The notes: a model not told the origin generated them from the letters alone. Counted from the stretch's first letter, positions 18,968 through 28,850 are shown. The stretch is DNA of 64,000 bases from Pseudomonas sp. v388 (GCF_003935425.1 NZ_RHQN01000003.1:310001-374000); one strand, 5' to 3'. Made by a program: numbers and translations.

Positions 18968-20590
18968 TCAGACTTTGAAGCGCGACACGCCACCGCGCAA
19001 CCCGACCGCGACCTGGCTCAGCTCGTCGATGGCGGAACTGGCTTGACGTAGCGAGTCGACGGTCTGGCTGCTGGCATCGGCCAGTTGCACCAGTGCCTGA
19101 TTGATCTGCTCGGCACCGGTCGCCTGGGCCTGCATGCCTTCGTTGACCATCAGCACGCGCGGCGCCAGCGCCTGCACCTGATGGATGATCTGCGACAGCT
19201 GCTCACCGACCTGGGTGACTTCGAACATGCCGCGACGCACTTCTTCGGAAAACTTGTCCATGCCCATGACCCCGGCGGACACCGCCGACTGGATCTCGCG
19301 CACCATCTGCTCGATATCGTAGGTGGCGACGGCGGTCTGGTCGGCCAGACGCCTTACCTCGGTAGCCACGACCGCGAAACCGCGCCCGTATTCGCCGGCC
19401 TTCTCGGCCTCGATGGCGGCGTTGAGCGACAACAGGTTGGTCTGGTCGGCCACCTTGACGATGGTCACCACCACCTGGTTGATGTTGCCGGCCTTCTCAT
19501 TGAGGATCGCCAGCTTGGCGTTGACCAGGTCGGCCGCGCCCATCACCTGGTGCATGGTGTCTTCCATGCGCGCCAGGCCTTGCTGGCCGGAACCGGCCAG
19601 GATCGACGCCTGATCGGCGGCGTTGGTGACTTCGGTCATGGTGCGTACCAGATCGCGGGAAGTCGCGGCAATTTCCCGGGACGTGGCGCCAATTTCAGTG
19701 GTGGTGGCCGCAGTTTCAGTAGCGGTGGCCTGCTGCTGCCGAGAAGTGGCGGCGATCTCGGTGACGGAAGTCGTGACCTGAATCGAGGAGCGCTGCGCCT
19801 GGGCAACCAGCGCGTTGAGTTCGGTCATCATGTCGTTGAAACCGGTTTCCACCGCATTGAACTCATCGCGGCGCTCCAGCTTCAGGCGCGAACTGAGGTC
19901 GCCGGTGCGCATGACGCCGAGAATCTTCACGATCAGTTCCATGGGCGCGATGATCGCGCGCATCAGCAGCAGACCGCAGGCAGCCGCAGCCATCACAGCG
20001 ATGAGCAGGGAAATGACCAGACTGATCTTGGCGCCAAGCACGGCGTTGACGATGTTGTCGGTGGCCCGGTCGGCCAGTTGCTTGTTGGCGACAATGATGT
20101 CGTTGAGCTGGCGACGACCCTCGGACCAGACCGGATTGACCTGGTCATAGAACTCGGCACGGGCGGTGGGATAGTCGCCACGGTCGTAAGCGGCGTGGAC
20201 TTCGCCGAGCAAGCGGCCGTAGGCTTCGCGGCGCTTCTCGAACGCAGCGAAATTGACCCGGTCGCTGTCGTCGAAAATGGACTTCTTGTAGCCGTCCATT
20301 TGCGTCTGCAGGTTGTCTTCAAACCCGGCGAACTGGTCTTTTTCCTGCTTGGTCAAGGGACGGCCCTTGCCTTCGCCGATCAATTCCAGGGTGCGGATAT
20401 AGCTTTCGCCCCAGGCGCTTCGTACCAGCGTGCTGTAGTAGACGCCCGGCAACGCATCGAGACGGACCTGCTCTTCGCTGGATTCGATCGACAGCAAGCG
20501 GGAGTAAGACACGACCACCATCAGCAGCATGATTGCGATGATGACGGCAAAGCTCGCCAGAATCCGTTGGCGCAAGGTCCAGTTCTTCAC
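18968..20590 (-). CDS. wspA: Methyl-accepting surface-sensing receptor WspA
   Basis: Inner-membrane receptor that responds to surface contact or envelope stress and controls WspE. The 540-residue protein has TM1 at about 10-30, a four-helix-bundle periplasmic domain to about 185, TM2 at about 188-212, a HAMP domain, and a long cytoplasmic coiled coil with the conserved MCP tip (DQTNLLSLNAAIEAEKAGE, then GRGFAVVATEVRRLADQT). No C-terminal CheR-binding pentapeptide is visible. GTG start at 20590, with GAGGG 7 bases upstream. First gene of the operon; a promoter and a palindrome lie just upstream. Confidence 0.95.
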   Translation of the reverse strand: MKNWTLRQRILASFAVIIAIMLLMVVVSYSRLLSIESSEEQVRLDALPGVYYSTLVRSAWGESYIRTLELIGEGKGRPLTKQEKDQFAGFEDNLQTQMDGYKKSIFDDSDRVNFAAFEKRREAYGRLLGEVHAAYDRGDYPTARAEFYDQVNPVWSEGRRQLNDIIVANKQLADRATDNIVNAVLGAKISLVISLLIAVMAAAACGLLLMRAIIAPMELIVKILGVMRTGDLSSRLKLERRDEFNAVETGFNDMMTELNALVAQAQRSSIQVTTSVTEIAATSRQQQATATETAATTTEIGATSREIAATSRDLVRTMTEVTNAADQASILAGSGQQGLARMEDTMHQVMGAADLVNAKLAILNEKAGNINQVVVTIVKVADQTNLLSLNAAIEAEKAGEYGRGFAVVATEVRRLADQTAVATYDIEQMVREIQSAVSAGVMGMDKFSEEVRRGMFEVTQVGEQLSQIIHQVQALAPRVLMVNEGMQAQATGAEQINQALVQLADASSQTVDSLRQASSAIDELSQVAVGLRGGVSRFKV

Positions 20591-20613
20591 GGTCAGCCCT
20601 CAAGAGTTCAACA

Positions 20614-20628
20614 ACGGCCGCCGGCCGT
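20614..20628. repeat. Perfect palindrome in the wspA leader
   Basis: ACGGCCG-C-CGGCCGT, 7-bp arms around one base, ending about 12 bases upstream of the wspA ribosome binding site. It could be an operator or an mRNA hairpin. Confidence 0.6.
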
Positions 20629-20666
20629 GTTCAAGAAGCGGACCGACAGACGGTCCAAGCGGCGTG

Positions 20667-20672
20667 AGTATA
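20667..20672 (-). promoter_or_regulatory. Candidate -10 box of the wsp operon
   Basis: TATACT on the minus strand, 76 bases before the wspA start; no good -35 TTGACA at 16-18 bases. It would place the palindrome at 20614-20628 within the leader RNA. Confidence 0.35.
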
Positions 20673-20865
20673 GCCCAGCCGTTTATTCATAAGTGTCTCA
20701 GGCATGAGGCATATTGCCTGTCAGGACACGCACCCGGCAAACCCGGCGCATACCCATACCCGATGTATCGGCAGGCGGCGGCCGAACATCACTGTCATTG
20801 CGAAGGATTGAGAAGACTGCTGAATTGGCGCAAGCCACGCCATGTGTATCGCGCGTATAGATGTG

Positions 20866-20921
20866 TTGGCGGACAAGTCCGCTCCTACAGGAATCGAACC
20901 CCTGGAGCGGACGTGTCCGAG
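20866..20921. repeat. REP inverted pair
   Basis: GGCGGACAAGTCCGCTCC (20869-20886) facing GGAGCGGACGTGTCCGAG (20904-20921) across an 17-base centre. It begins 11 bases past the end of the DUF533 gene and may form its transcript end. Confidence 0.8.
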
Positions 20922-20931
20922 AAGGGAGCTG

Positions 20932-21666
20932 TTACGCGTCGCGAACCTGATTTTCCAGCTCGGCCTTCAGGCTCGGCTCAAGCTTGAGCTGGCGGGCCAA
21001 TTCGTCCAGATAAGCGCGCTCCATGAAATGTTCCTGATCCACCAGCATCACACTGGCGATGTACATTTCAGCGGCCATTTCCGGGCTTCGAGCGGCGCGC
21101 GCGACTTCGGCCGGGTCCAAGGGCTTGTTCAGTTCGTCATGCAGCCAGCTCTGCAACTGCTGGTCAGTGCCCAGCTTAGAAAACTCACCTTCGATCAGCT
21201 CCCGCTCACGCTCGTCGACATGCCCGTCAGCCTTGGCCGCCGCCACCAGCGCCCGCAGGATCGCCTCGCTGTGTTCCTCGGCTTCATTTTCAGGCAACCG
21301 GTCGATGGTGCGCGGCTCACGCTGGGCGGTCAGGCCCTGATTGGCCTGCCAGGCGTTATAGGCCTTGTAGGCCAGCACGCCCAGGGCGGCCAGCCCACCC
21401 ATCTTCAGTGCCTTGCCGCCCATCCCGCGAGAACTCTTGCCCTTGAGCAGGCTCATGGCACCCGCTGCCAGCGCCCCACCGCCGGCGCCGGACAACAGCC
21501 CGCCCAGCCCGCCGCTCGATGAGGTGCCACCCCCCAACAGACTCCCCAGGCCACCCACCAGCGAGTCACTGCCGGAGGATCGCTTGCCTGGCTTGCCGCT
21601 GACCTTGTCCTGCAACATCGACTGCCCGGACTTGAGCAGCTGGTCGAGTAAGCCACGAGTATTCAT
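20932..21666 (-). CDS. DUF533/TerB-like inner-membrane protein (YebE-like)
   Basis: A 244-residue protein. The N-terminal 80 residues are very rich in Gly/Ser/Leu (GGLGSLLGGGTSSSGGLGGLL), followed by a hydrophobic segment (LKMGGLAALGVLAYKAYNAW, about 90-110) and a C-terminal helical TerB-like domain (AILRALVAAAKADGHVDERERE; AEMYIASVMLVDQEHFMERAYLDELA), where acidic residues resemble the TerB metal-binding set. Matches the DUF533 family, which includes E. coli YebE, a stress-induced inner-membrane protein. Start taken at 21666, with GAGG upstream, giving MNTRGLLDQLL. Role unknown. Confidence 0.82.
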   Translation of the reverse strand: MNTRGLLDQLLKSGQSMLQDKVSGKPGKRSSGSDSLVGGLGSLLGGGTSSSGGLGGLLSGAGGGALAAGAMSLLKGKSSRGMGGKALKMGGLAALGVLAYKAYNAWQANQGLTAQREPRTIDRLPENEAEEHSEAILRALVAAAKADGHVDERERELIEGEFSKLGTDQQLQSWLHDELNKPLDPAEVARAARSPEMAAEMYIASVMLVDQEHFMERAYLDELARQLKLEPSLKAELENQVRDA

Positions 21667-21904
21667 AGGAATTCGCCTCAATGTTTGTCAGATGATTCAT
21701 TGACCAGCAGGGTAAGGAAAATTCCCCCAGGACCGATAAAGGGTGTGCTTCCGGATGTTGCGGCTGCCACGGTTCATGCGGCGCCCACCGCGGCCGGCCC
21801 GCAAGCCGTCGCCGCTGCTGGCCCATGCTCTGGGGCTGTCAGAAACAGCGGACAACGCCGGTCACTCACCTATATGCTCCGGCTTCTTGCGGCTTTGCTG
21901 TCTT

Positions 21905-24049
21905 ATGAATATTTTATCGGTAGCGAATCTGCCTACCGGGAGCGTGCTTGAATTGACTGCGCATGATGGGTTTCCCGCCAGCACTAGCGAGGCGGCCAGT
22001 GCGATTCGCGCCAAAAACTGGGGCGCCACGTCGCTTGGCCCGATGGAACAGTGGCCGTCGTCTCTCAAGAGCACGTTGAATCTGATGCTCAATTCCCCGG
22101 TTTCCATGTACCTGCTATGGGGACCGGAGCTGCTGTTCTTCTACAACGATGCGTATGCACCCATTCTCGGTCCGCGCAAGCCGCGGGCCATGGGTGCGCG
22201 GATTCCCGAGCTGTGGTCCGATGTCTGGGATCAGGTGGCGCCCATGGTCAATGACGCCCTGGCCGGAAAGCCGTATCACTGCGTCGACATGCCGCTGACC
22301 ATGGCGCGCTACGGCGAAATCGAGCAGACCTGGTGGTCCTTCTCCTTCTCGCCGGTCATCGATGAACATGGCGAAACCGTAGGCATGTTCTGCACCACCA
22401 ACGAGACGACGCACAATGTTCTGAGCCGGCAGGCCCTGGAGGCCAGCGAGCAGCGTCGCCTGCAACTGATCGACGACCTGATCGACCTCGAGCGCCGGCA
22501 GACCGCCATGCTCGCGCAGCGCACTGCCGAGCTGGACACGTTCTGGGAGATTTCGCCCGACCTGCTGGCCATGATCGACTTCAACGGAATCTTCCTGCGC
22601 GTCAACCCGGCGTGGGACGCGGTGCTGGGGCGTGATTCCGCCGAGCTGGTCGGCAAATCGATCCTTGAGCTGGTGCACCCTGACGACCGCCAAAGCAGTC
22701 AGGCTGCGCTGGACCACGCCGTTGACCAAGTGCTGCCACTGTTCGAAAACCGCTATCTGCATGTTGACGGCAGCTACCGCTGGATCGGCTGGACAGCCGC
22801 GCCGGGCAACGGGCTGATCTTCGCCCTGGGCAAGCACATGACCCACGAAAAGCTGCGCTCCGAAGCCCTGCGCGCCACCGAGGAAGCGTTGCGCCAGTCG
22901 CAGAAGATGGAAGCGGTCGGCCAGCTCACCGGCGGCCTGGCCCATGATTTCAACAACCTGCTGATGGGCGTCACCGGAAATATCGAATTGCTGCAGGCGC
23001 GCGTCAACCAGGGCCGGTTCGCCGAACTGGGCCGCTATATCGCAGCGGCGCTGGAAGGCTCTCGCCGTGCTGCGTCGCTGACTCATCGCCTGCTGGCGTT
23101 CTCCCGTCGCCAGACCCTGGCGCCCAAGCCCACCGACGTCGACCGGCTGGTGCAGGGCATGGAAGAACTGATCCGCGGCACCGTCGGCCCCGGCATTGAT
23201 ATGCGGGTAAAGGAGACACCGGGCCTGTGGTCGACCATGGTCGACCCGCATCAGCTGGAAAATGCCCTGCTCAATCTGTGCATCAACGCCCGCGACGCCA
23301 TGCCGGACGGCGGGCGGCTGCGTATCGAAACCGACAATCTGGTCCTGGATGCGCCGGCGGCTCGCAGGGTAGAACTGACACCGGGCCGTTACGTTGCGCT
23401 GTCGGTCAGCGATACCGGCAGCGGGATGTCACCTGAAGTGGTGCGCCGCGCCTTCGACCCGTTCTTCACCACCAAGCCGATCGGCATGGGCACCGGCCTT
23501 GGCCTGTCGATGATCTATGGCTTTGCGCGGCAATCGGGTGGCGGCGTAAACATCACCTCCAGCCTGGGCCGTGGCAGTGAGATCCGGATCTTCTTGCCGA
23601 TACTCGACAGTCCTGACGGCGCCAGCGAAGCGGATCTGCCGGCCGTTCCGCTGATCGCCCAGCCAGCGGGTGGCGAAAAGGTGCTAGTGGTGGACGACGA
23701 GCCTGCGGTGCGGGAGTTGATCGCGGAGGTGCTGGAGGAGCTGGGCTGTCAGGTGTTGCAGGCCGAGCACGGCGCGGCGGCGCTGGGCATCCTGCAACGG
23801 GACGTGGTCGTGGACCTGATGATCTCCGACGTCGGCCTGCCCGGCGGCATGAACGGTCGCCAGCTTGCCGATGCAGCGCGCATGCTGCGTCCCGAGCTGA
23901 AGGTGCTGTTCGTGACCGGCTATGCCGAAAATGCTGCGTTGGGCGCCGGTACGCTGGAGCCAGGCATGCATGTGCTGCCCAAGCCGTTTTCCATCGCGGC
24001 CTTGAATGCGAAGGTCACCGAGCTGCTGGACGGGCCGGCCATACCTTAG
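21905..24049 (+). CDS. Orphan hybrid PAS histidine kinase
   Basis: Predicted 714-residue cytoplasmic sensor kinase. Order of domains: PAS-like region (about 30-165, with [14 protein letters not shown], typical of PAS/GAF-type sensor kinases), a coiled linker ([13 protein letters not shown]), a PAS domain (215-310; [31 protein letters not shown]), HisKA with His347 ([17 protein letters not shown]), HATPase ([31 protein letters not shown]) and a receiver ([29 protein letters not shown]). No membrane segments. The start is uncertain: the ATG at 21905 has a poor ribosome site, and TTG/GTG codons near 21948-21957 lie behind a GGGAG. No response-regulator gene is adjacent. Confidence 0.85.
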   Translation: MNILSVANLPTGSVLELTAHDGFPASTSEAASAIRAKNWGATSLGPMEQWPSSLKSTLNLMLNSPVSMYLLWGPELLFFYNDAYAPILGPRKPRAMGARIPELWSDVWDQVAPMVNDALAGKPYHCVDMPLTMARYGEIEQTWWSFSFSPVIDEHGETVGMFCTTNETTHNVLSRQALEASEQRRLQLIDDLIDLERRQTAMLAQRTAELDTFWEISPDLLAMIDFNGIFLRVNPAWDAVLGRDSAELVGKSILELVHPDDRQSSQAALDHAVDQVLPLFENRYLHVDGSYRWIGWTAAPGNGLIFALGKHMTHEKLRSEALRATEEALRQSQKMEAVGQLTGGLAHDFNNLLMGVTGNIELLQARVNQGRFAELGRYIAAALEGSRRAASLTHRLLAFSRRQTLAPKPTDVDRLVQGMEELIRGTVGPGIDMRVKETPGLWSTMVDPHQLENALLNLCINARDAMPDGGRLRIETDNLVLDAPAARRVELTPGRYVALSVSDTGSGMSPEVVRRAFDPFFTTKPIGMGTGLGLSMIYGFARQSGGGVNITSSLGRGSEIRIFLPILDSPDGASEADLPAVPLIAQPAGGEKVLVVDDEPAVRELIAEVLEELGCQVLQAEHGAAALGILQRDVVVDLMISDVGLPGGMNGRQLADAARMLRPELKVLFVTGYAENAALGAGTLEPGMHVLPKPFSIAALNAKVTELLDGPAIP

Positions 24050-24110
24050 GCACCAGCCGATTGGCCAGCGCGTCGGTAAAACCCGGCAGATGCCGCGCCT
24101 GAAGATAAGT

Positions 24111-24176
24111 CTTCGCGAGCAAGCTCGCTCCTGCGGCTGCGTCACCGTTCTCGTAGGAGCGAGCTTGCTCGCGAAA
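24111..24176. repeat. REP inverted pair at a convergent junction
   Basis: CTTCGCGAGCAAGCTCGCTC (24111-24130) faces GGAGCGAGCTTGCTCGCGAA (24156-24175), a nearly perfect inverted pair. It lies between the convergent hybrid kinase and ene-reductase genes. Confidence 0.9.
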
Positions 24177-24197
24177 GGGCCGGCAGGTCCTGATGAA

Positions 24198-25304
24198 TCA
24201 ATCCCTCAGGTCTGACTCGTGAATCGGCTGATCGCGATGGGTCGCGCGCTGGTATTGCGCGGGCCAGATGGCCTTGCGGCCGCCCAGATCGTCGTCGGCG
24301 TGCAGCGGCCAGTACGGATCACGCAGCAGTTCGCGGGCCAGCAGGATGATGTCGGCCTGCCCGGTGCGCAGAATGTGTTCGGCCTGCGCAGGTTCGGTGA
24401 TCATTCCCACCGTGCCGGTGGCAATACCCGATTCCTTGCGCACACGTTCGGCAAAGCGGGTCTGATAACCGGGACCGACCGGAATTTCTGCGTTCGCTGC
24501 CGTGCCGCCGGACGACACATCCACAAGGTCCGCACCCAAGGCTTTCAGGCGACGCGCCAGCTCCACGGTTTCGTCCGGATTCCAGCCGTCCTCCACCCAG
24601 TCGGTGGCCGATACGCGAACAAATACCGGCAGCTCATCGGGCCAGATATCCCGGATCGCCTCGGTCACCTGCAACGTCAGGCGAATGCGGTTTTCGAAAG
24701 AGCCGCCGTACTGATCGGTGCGCTGATTGCTCAGCGGCGACAGGAACTGATGCAGCAGATAGCCATGGGCAGCATGCACCTCGACCACCTTGAAACCTGC
24801 CTCCAGCGAACGACGCGCCGCCTGGACGAACGCCTGGATCACCTCCTGGATCTGGCCTTCGCTCAGCTGGATCGGCACCGTGTGCTGAGGATCGAAAGCA
24901 ATGGCCGACGGACCGACCGGCGTCCAGCCGCCTTCACTCACCGGCACGCTGCCATGCTTGCCCAGCCATGGCCGCCAGGTGCTGGCCTTGCGGCCGGCGT
25001 GGGCCAGCTGGATGCCGGCCACCGCGCCTTGGGCGGTGATGAAACGGGTAATGCGCTGCAGCCCTTCGATCTGTTCATCTTTCCACAGGCCCAGATCCTG
25101 AGGTGTGATCCGACCGTCTTCGGTAACCGCGGTCGCTTCGGTGAAGACCAACCCCGCCCCGCCCACCGCTCGGCTGCCGAGATGAACCAGATGCCAGTCA
25201 TTGGCCAGGCCGTCGGCGCTGGAGTACTGGCACATGGGCGATACGGCGATGCGATTGGGCAGGGTCAGTTGGCGCAGGGTGTAGGGTTCAAGCAGCAGGC
25301 TCAT
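24198..25304 (-). CDS. NADH:flavin oxidoreductase / ene-reductase (old yellow enzyme, YqjM/XenA class)
   Basis: FMN enzyme that reduces activated C=C bonds of unsaturated carbonyls, nitro compounds or nitrate esters with NAD(P)H. The 368-residue TIM barrel has the class marker Cys25 in SPMCQYS, the substrate-binding HAAHGYLLHQFLSPLSN with SNQRTDQYGGS, and a C-terminal phosphate-binding GMITEPAQAEHIL...LARELLRDPYWP. These point to the thermophilic-like (YqjM/XenA) subgroup. Physiological substrate unknown. Start ATG at 25304. Convergent to the hybrid kinase and same strand as recJ, as in the PA3723-PA3725 region. Confidence 0.92.
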   Translation of the reverse strand: MSLLLEPYTLRQLTLPNRIAVSPMCQYSSADGLANDWHLVHLGSRAVGGAGLVFTEATAVTEDGRITPQDLGLWKDEQIEGLQRITRFITAQGAVAGIQLAHAGRKASTWRPWLGKHGSVPVSEGGWTPVGPSAIAFDPQHTVPIQLSEGQIQEVIQAFVQAARRSLEAGFKVVEVHAAHGYLLHQFLSPLSNQRTDQYGGSFENRIRLTLQVTEAIRDIWPDELPVFVRVSATDWVEDGWNPDETVELARRLKALGADLVDVSSGGTAANAEIPVGPGYQTRFAERVRKESGIATGTVGMITEPAQAEHILRTGQADIILLARELLRDPYWPLHADDDLGGRKAIWPAQYQRATHRDQPIHESDLRD

Positions 25305-25394
25305 GGCGACCTCTCGAGTTGAAATTCAGGCGTCCAGATTCTTTCTTCGTAGACAGAGCCTAGTCGACAACTCGGGAGACGCCGGGGTTCCGGC

Positions 25395-27110
25395 TTATCG
25401 CGGGGCGATGTGCGCGACCAGCAGCTGCACGGTCTCATTACCGCGGAACTCGTTCAGATCGAGCTTGTAGGCCAGCTCCACCCAGCGGATATTCGGGTTC
25501 GGCCAGATGTCGCGATCCACGCTGAAGGCGATGCCGTCGAGCTTCACGCTGCCGCATTCGGTCTTGAGCACCATCTTGAGGTGCCGCTCGCCTACGACAC
25601 GTTGCTCGACCAGCTGGAAGACGCCGTGGAACAGCGGCTCGGGAAAATGCTGCCCCCAAGGGCCGGCGTTGCGCAGTGCGCGGGCCAGCTCCAGATGAAA
25701 CTCTTCGACCGCCAGCGAACCGTCCGACAGCAGGCGCCCGGTCAGGTCTTCCTCGCACAACTGGCGACGTACTTCCTGATCGAAGGCCTCGGCAAAGGCC
25801 GGGAAATTCTCTTGCGGCAACGACAAGCCGGCAGCCATCGCGTGGCCGCCGAACTTGCTGATCAGCTCGGGATGTTGCGCCGCGACAGCATCCAGGGCGT
25901 CACGAATATGAAAGCCGGGCACCGAACGTGCCGACCCCTTGAGCACGCCCTCCCCTGCGCTGGCGAAGGCGATGGTCGGGCGGTGATAGCGCTCCTTGAG
26001 GCGTGAAGCCAGGATGCCGATCACGCCTTGATGCCATTCGGCGTCGAACAGGCACAGGCCGAACGGCATGGACTCCACCGGCAAATCCTTGAGCTGGGCC
26101 AGCGCCTCGCGCTGCATGCCCTGCTCGATGGACTTGCGGTCCTGATTCAGTTCGTCCAGCTGCACCGCCATTTCCCGCGCCAGCAGCGGGTCGTCGCACA
26201 GCAGGCACTCGATGCCCAGGCTCATGTCGTCCAGCCGACCGGCCGCGTTAAGCCGTGGCCCGAGAATGAACCCCAGGTCGGTGGACGTAATGCGCGACGG
26301 CTCGCGCCGCGCCACTTCGAGAATCGCACGCAGGCCCGGGCGAGCGCGACCGGCGCGAATACGCATCAAACCCTGATGTACAAGAATGCGGTTGTTGGCA
26401 TCCAGCGGCACGACGTCGGCGACACTGCCCAGCGCCACCAGGTCCAGCAGCTCGCCCAGATTCGGCTGGGCACGCTGGTTACGCTCGAACCAGCCGGTGT
26501 CCCGCAGCCGTGCGCGCAGGGCCATCAGCACATAGAAAATCACACCGACGCCGGCCAGCGACTTGCTCGGGAAGGTGCAGCCTGGCTGGTTCGGATTGAC
26601 GATGGCATCGGCCGCCGGCAACTCATGACCCGGCAAGTGGTGATCGGTGACGAGCACGCTCAAACCGGCCGCCTTGGCCGCGGCCACGCCTTCGACGCTG
26701 GAAATGCCGTTATCCACGGTTATCAGCAACTGCGGCTCGCGCTGCAACGCCACTTCGACGATTTCCGGGGTCAGCCCGTAGCCGTACTCGAAGCGGTTCG
26801 GCACCAGATAATCGACATGCTCGGCACCCAGCAGACGCAGGCCCAGCACCCCGACGGTGCTGGCCGTTGCGCCGTCGGCATCGAAGTCGCCGACGATCAG
26901 CATGCGCTGGCGCTGTTCAAGGGCCGTCACCAGCAGATCCACCGCGGCATCGATGCCCTTGAGTTGCTGATAAGGAATCAGCCGCGCCAGGCTCTTGTCC
27001 AGCTCGGCCTCGCTGGCCACGCCTCTGGCGGCGTACAGACGGGTGAGCAACGGCGGCAGATCGCCAAGCAAAGGCAGGGTGTCAGGCAACAGACGAGGTT
27101 CGATGCGCAT
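25395..27110 (-). CDS. recJ: Single-stranded-DNA-specific exonuclease RecJ
   Basis: 5'-to-3' single-strand DNase of the RecF recombination and mismatch repair pathways. The 571-residue protein has the DHH-family motifs GDFDADGATA (about residues 74-83), TVDNGISSVEG and VTDHHLPGHE, then DLGFILGPRLNAAGRL, and the DHHA1 motif region SKFGGHAMAAGLSL. All metal-binding aspartates and histidines appear intact. It is 59 bases downstream of yaeQ on the same strand. Confidence 0.97.
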   Translation of the reverse strand: MRIEPRLLPDTLPLLGDLPPLLTRLYAARGVASEAELDKSLARLIPYQQLKGIDAAVDLLVTALEQRQRMLIVGDFDADGATASTVGVLGLRLLGAEHVDYLVPNRFEYGYGLTPEIVEVALQREPQLLITVDNGISSVEGVAAAKAAGLSVLVTDHHLPGHELPAADAIVNPNQPGCTFPSKSLAGVGVIFYVLMALRARLRDTGWFERNQRAQPNLGELLDLVALGSVADVVPLDANNRILVHQGLMRIRAGRARPGLRAILEVARREPSRITSTDLGFILGPRLNAAGRLDDMSLGIECLLCDDPLLAREMAVQLDELNQDRKSIEQGMQREALAQLKDLPVESMPFGLCLFDAEWHQGVIGILASRLKERYHRPTIAFASAGEGVLKGSARSVPGFHIRDALDAVAAQHPELISKFGGHAMAAGLSLPQENFPAFAEAFDQEVRRQLCEEDLTGRLLSDGSLAVEEFHLELARALRNAGPWGQHFPEPLFHGVFQLVEQRVVGERHLKMVLKTECGSVKLDGIAFSVDRDIWPNPNIRWVELAYKLDLNEFRGNETVQLLVAHIAPR

Positions 27111-27169
27111 GCGGTTTTACAGATTCTCTGTCGAAGCGTTGAAAAGTGATGACCGGAAGCGGCGCCGTA

Positions 27170-27712
27170 TCAACCGCGCTCGCCTACCAGCCATTCCAGC
27201 TGAACTTCATGCTGGCCGCGGTCGTCGGTCACGAACACGGTGCCCTCGCTGATCATCACGTCCCATTTGATGACCCGCGGCATGTCCTTGGCCAGGACTT
27301 CGAGAATCTCCTGAGGCACGGCGGCGATGTGCACGTTCTTCAGGTTGCGCGCGCCGGGCACCACCTTGCCTTCCCAGACACGCAGGCTGCCGTAGGCCAG
27401 CAGGCTGGTGCGCTCGGTACGACGCGAACACCAGGTCAGTCGGTCGGCGTCCGGCTGGCCGACTTCGATCCAGTGCAGCACGCGGTCGTCCAGGCTTTTC
27501 TCCCACAGAGCGGGCTCGTCAACGTCCGACAGACCGCGCCCGAACGATAGCTGCTCGTTGTAGAAGAGTGCATAGGCCAGCAGACGCACGGTCATGCGCT
27601 CTTCGGTTTCCGAGGGGTGGCGGGCGATGGTCTGCTTGACGCTTTCATAAACCCCACGATCGAGATCGGTAAGGTTGAGTTCGAATTTGTAAGTCGTGGA
27701 CGGCTGGGCCAT
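27170..27712 (-). CDS. yaeQ: YaeQ family protein
   Basis: A 180-residue member of the YaeQ family (MAQPSTTYKFELNLTDLDRGVYES; YALFYNEQLSFGRGLSDVDEPALW), a restriction-endonuclease-like fold protein of uncertain role that can suppress the haemolysin defect of rfaH mutants in E. coli. The family length and the PALWEKSLDDRVLHWIEVGQPDADRL region are normal. It lies directly upstream of recJ, the order seen across Pseudomonas. Confidence 0.93.
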   Translation of the reverse strand: MAQPSTTYKFELNLTDLDRGVYESVKQTIARHPSETEERMTVRLLAYALFYNEQLSFGRGLSDVDEPALWEKSLDDRVLHWIEVGQPDADRLTWCSRRTERTSLLAYGSLRVWEGKVVPGARNLKNVHIAAVPQEILEVLAKDMPRVIKWDVMISEGTVFVTDDRGQHEVQLEWLVGERG

Positions 27713-27929
27713 GAACGGGCTCTGGAATGCGGAAAGTCAGCCAGTCTAACCGATGCGCGCGTGGCGAACGACCTCGCCGGTCGTGCCGCACCGCAAAGAG
27801 CTTGACCGGCGCCGGGAGCGAACGGTATTTGTAGCCGCTTGCGTCGCGGTGAACGGTAGAATTCACCGGCCTGATGCGCCTGCCTGCGGGCATTCGATGC
27901 TCGATGACTCAAGGGATGAACACCAGCGA

Positions 27930-28814
27930 ATGCCTTTTCATATCCTGCAAGCCACGCGTTCCACGCGAATCCGCTGGTTGCCGATCCTGCTGCTGTGCGC
28001 GCTGCCAGGCGGCCTTCAAGCCAGGGAAACCCTCAACTGGCTGCTGCGCGACCTGCCTCCGTCGACCATCTTCGCCGGTCCGCTGCAAGGGCAAGGCGCG
28101 ATAGACCGACTCATGCCCCTGCTGATCGAGCGCATGCCCGAGTACGACCATGTGCTGATGAGGGTCAATCGTGCGCGCAGCTCGCAGATGCTGAAAGAAC
28201 ACCCGTTGAGTTGTGATCCGACCTCACTCTGGACCGCCGAGCGCGCCAAGAGCATCGCCTTTTCGATTCCGGTCTTCGTCCTGCCCAGCAGTGGGCTGAT
28301 CGTGCGCAAGGCCGACATGCAACGCTTCACTGCGCTGATCGACGAAGGCCGGATCGACCTTCAGCGGTTGCTGAATACGCCGGGTGTCAAGGTCGGCGTG
28401 GTGGCGCAGCGCAGTTATGGTGTGGTGGTCGACCAGGCTCTGCGGCAGAGCCCGCCCGAAGCGCTGAACCTGCATTACGGCAACGAAGCGGTGGGCAGCC
28501 TGTTACAAATGGAACGTCTCGGGCGCTTGCAGGCGCTGATCGGTTTCTGGCTGGAGATCCGCTATCAGGCCCAGCAACAGGACATGAATCTGGACGAGTT
28601 GGCGTTCGTGCCGGTCAAGGGTAACGCGCAGTACCAATACGCCCACATCGGCTGTTCCGACACCCCGCAAGGGCGGCGGGCCATTCAGATCATCAATCGG
28701 GAAATGCGCGTGCTGCGCGAAAGCAGCCTGATGGGCGCCTACGCCCAATGGCTCGACCCGGCCGAGCGTGCCGGTTACCTGGCACAGGCCAAGGCGTATT
28801 TCGCCAGCCATTGA
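27930..28814 (+). CDS. Periplasmic solute-binding-like protein, TIGR02285 family
   Basis: About 294 residues. A signal peptide (RIRWLPILLLCALPGGLQA) precedes a type-2 periplasmic-binding fold: LNWLLRDLPPSTIFAGPLQGQG, LIERMPEYDHVLMRVNRAR, TSLWTAERAKSIAFSIPVFVLPSSGLIVR, VGVVAQRSYGVVVDQAL. These fit the TIGR02285 family of secreted proteins related to extracellular solute-binding family 3. Ligand unknown and no transporter genes are adjacent, so a sensory or scavenging role is possible. The start is uncertain: 27930 is used; an in-frame ATG at 27897 is also possible. Divergent from yaeQ. Confidence 0.78.
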   Translation: MPFHILQATRSTRIRWLPILLLCALPGGLQARETLNWLLRDLPPSTIFAGPLQGQGAIDRLMPLLIERMPEYDHVLMRVNRARSSQMLKEHPLSCDPTSLWTAERAKSIAFSIPVFVLPSSGLIVRKADMQRFTALIDEGRIDLQRLLNTPGVKVGVVAQRSYGVVVDQALRQSPPEALNLHYGNEAVGSLLQMERLGRLQALIGFWLEIRYQAQQQDMNLDELAFVPVKGNAQYQYAHIGCSDTPQGRRAIQIINREMRVLRESSLMGAYAQWLDPAERAGYLAQAKAYFASH

Positions 28815-28850
28815 GGCACCAGGTCGAGGGGGTCTGCATAGGCCGCGCCT

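Larger units (their letters stand above)
20591..20931. other. Intergenic region upstream of wspA, 341 bases
   Basis: Separates wspA from the DUF533 gene, both on the minus strand. It holds the palindrome at 20614, the possible wsp promoter and a REP pair at 20866-20921. No coding sequence is convincing here. Confidence 0.6.
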
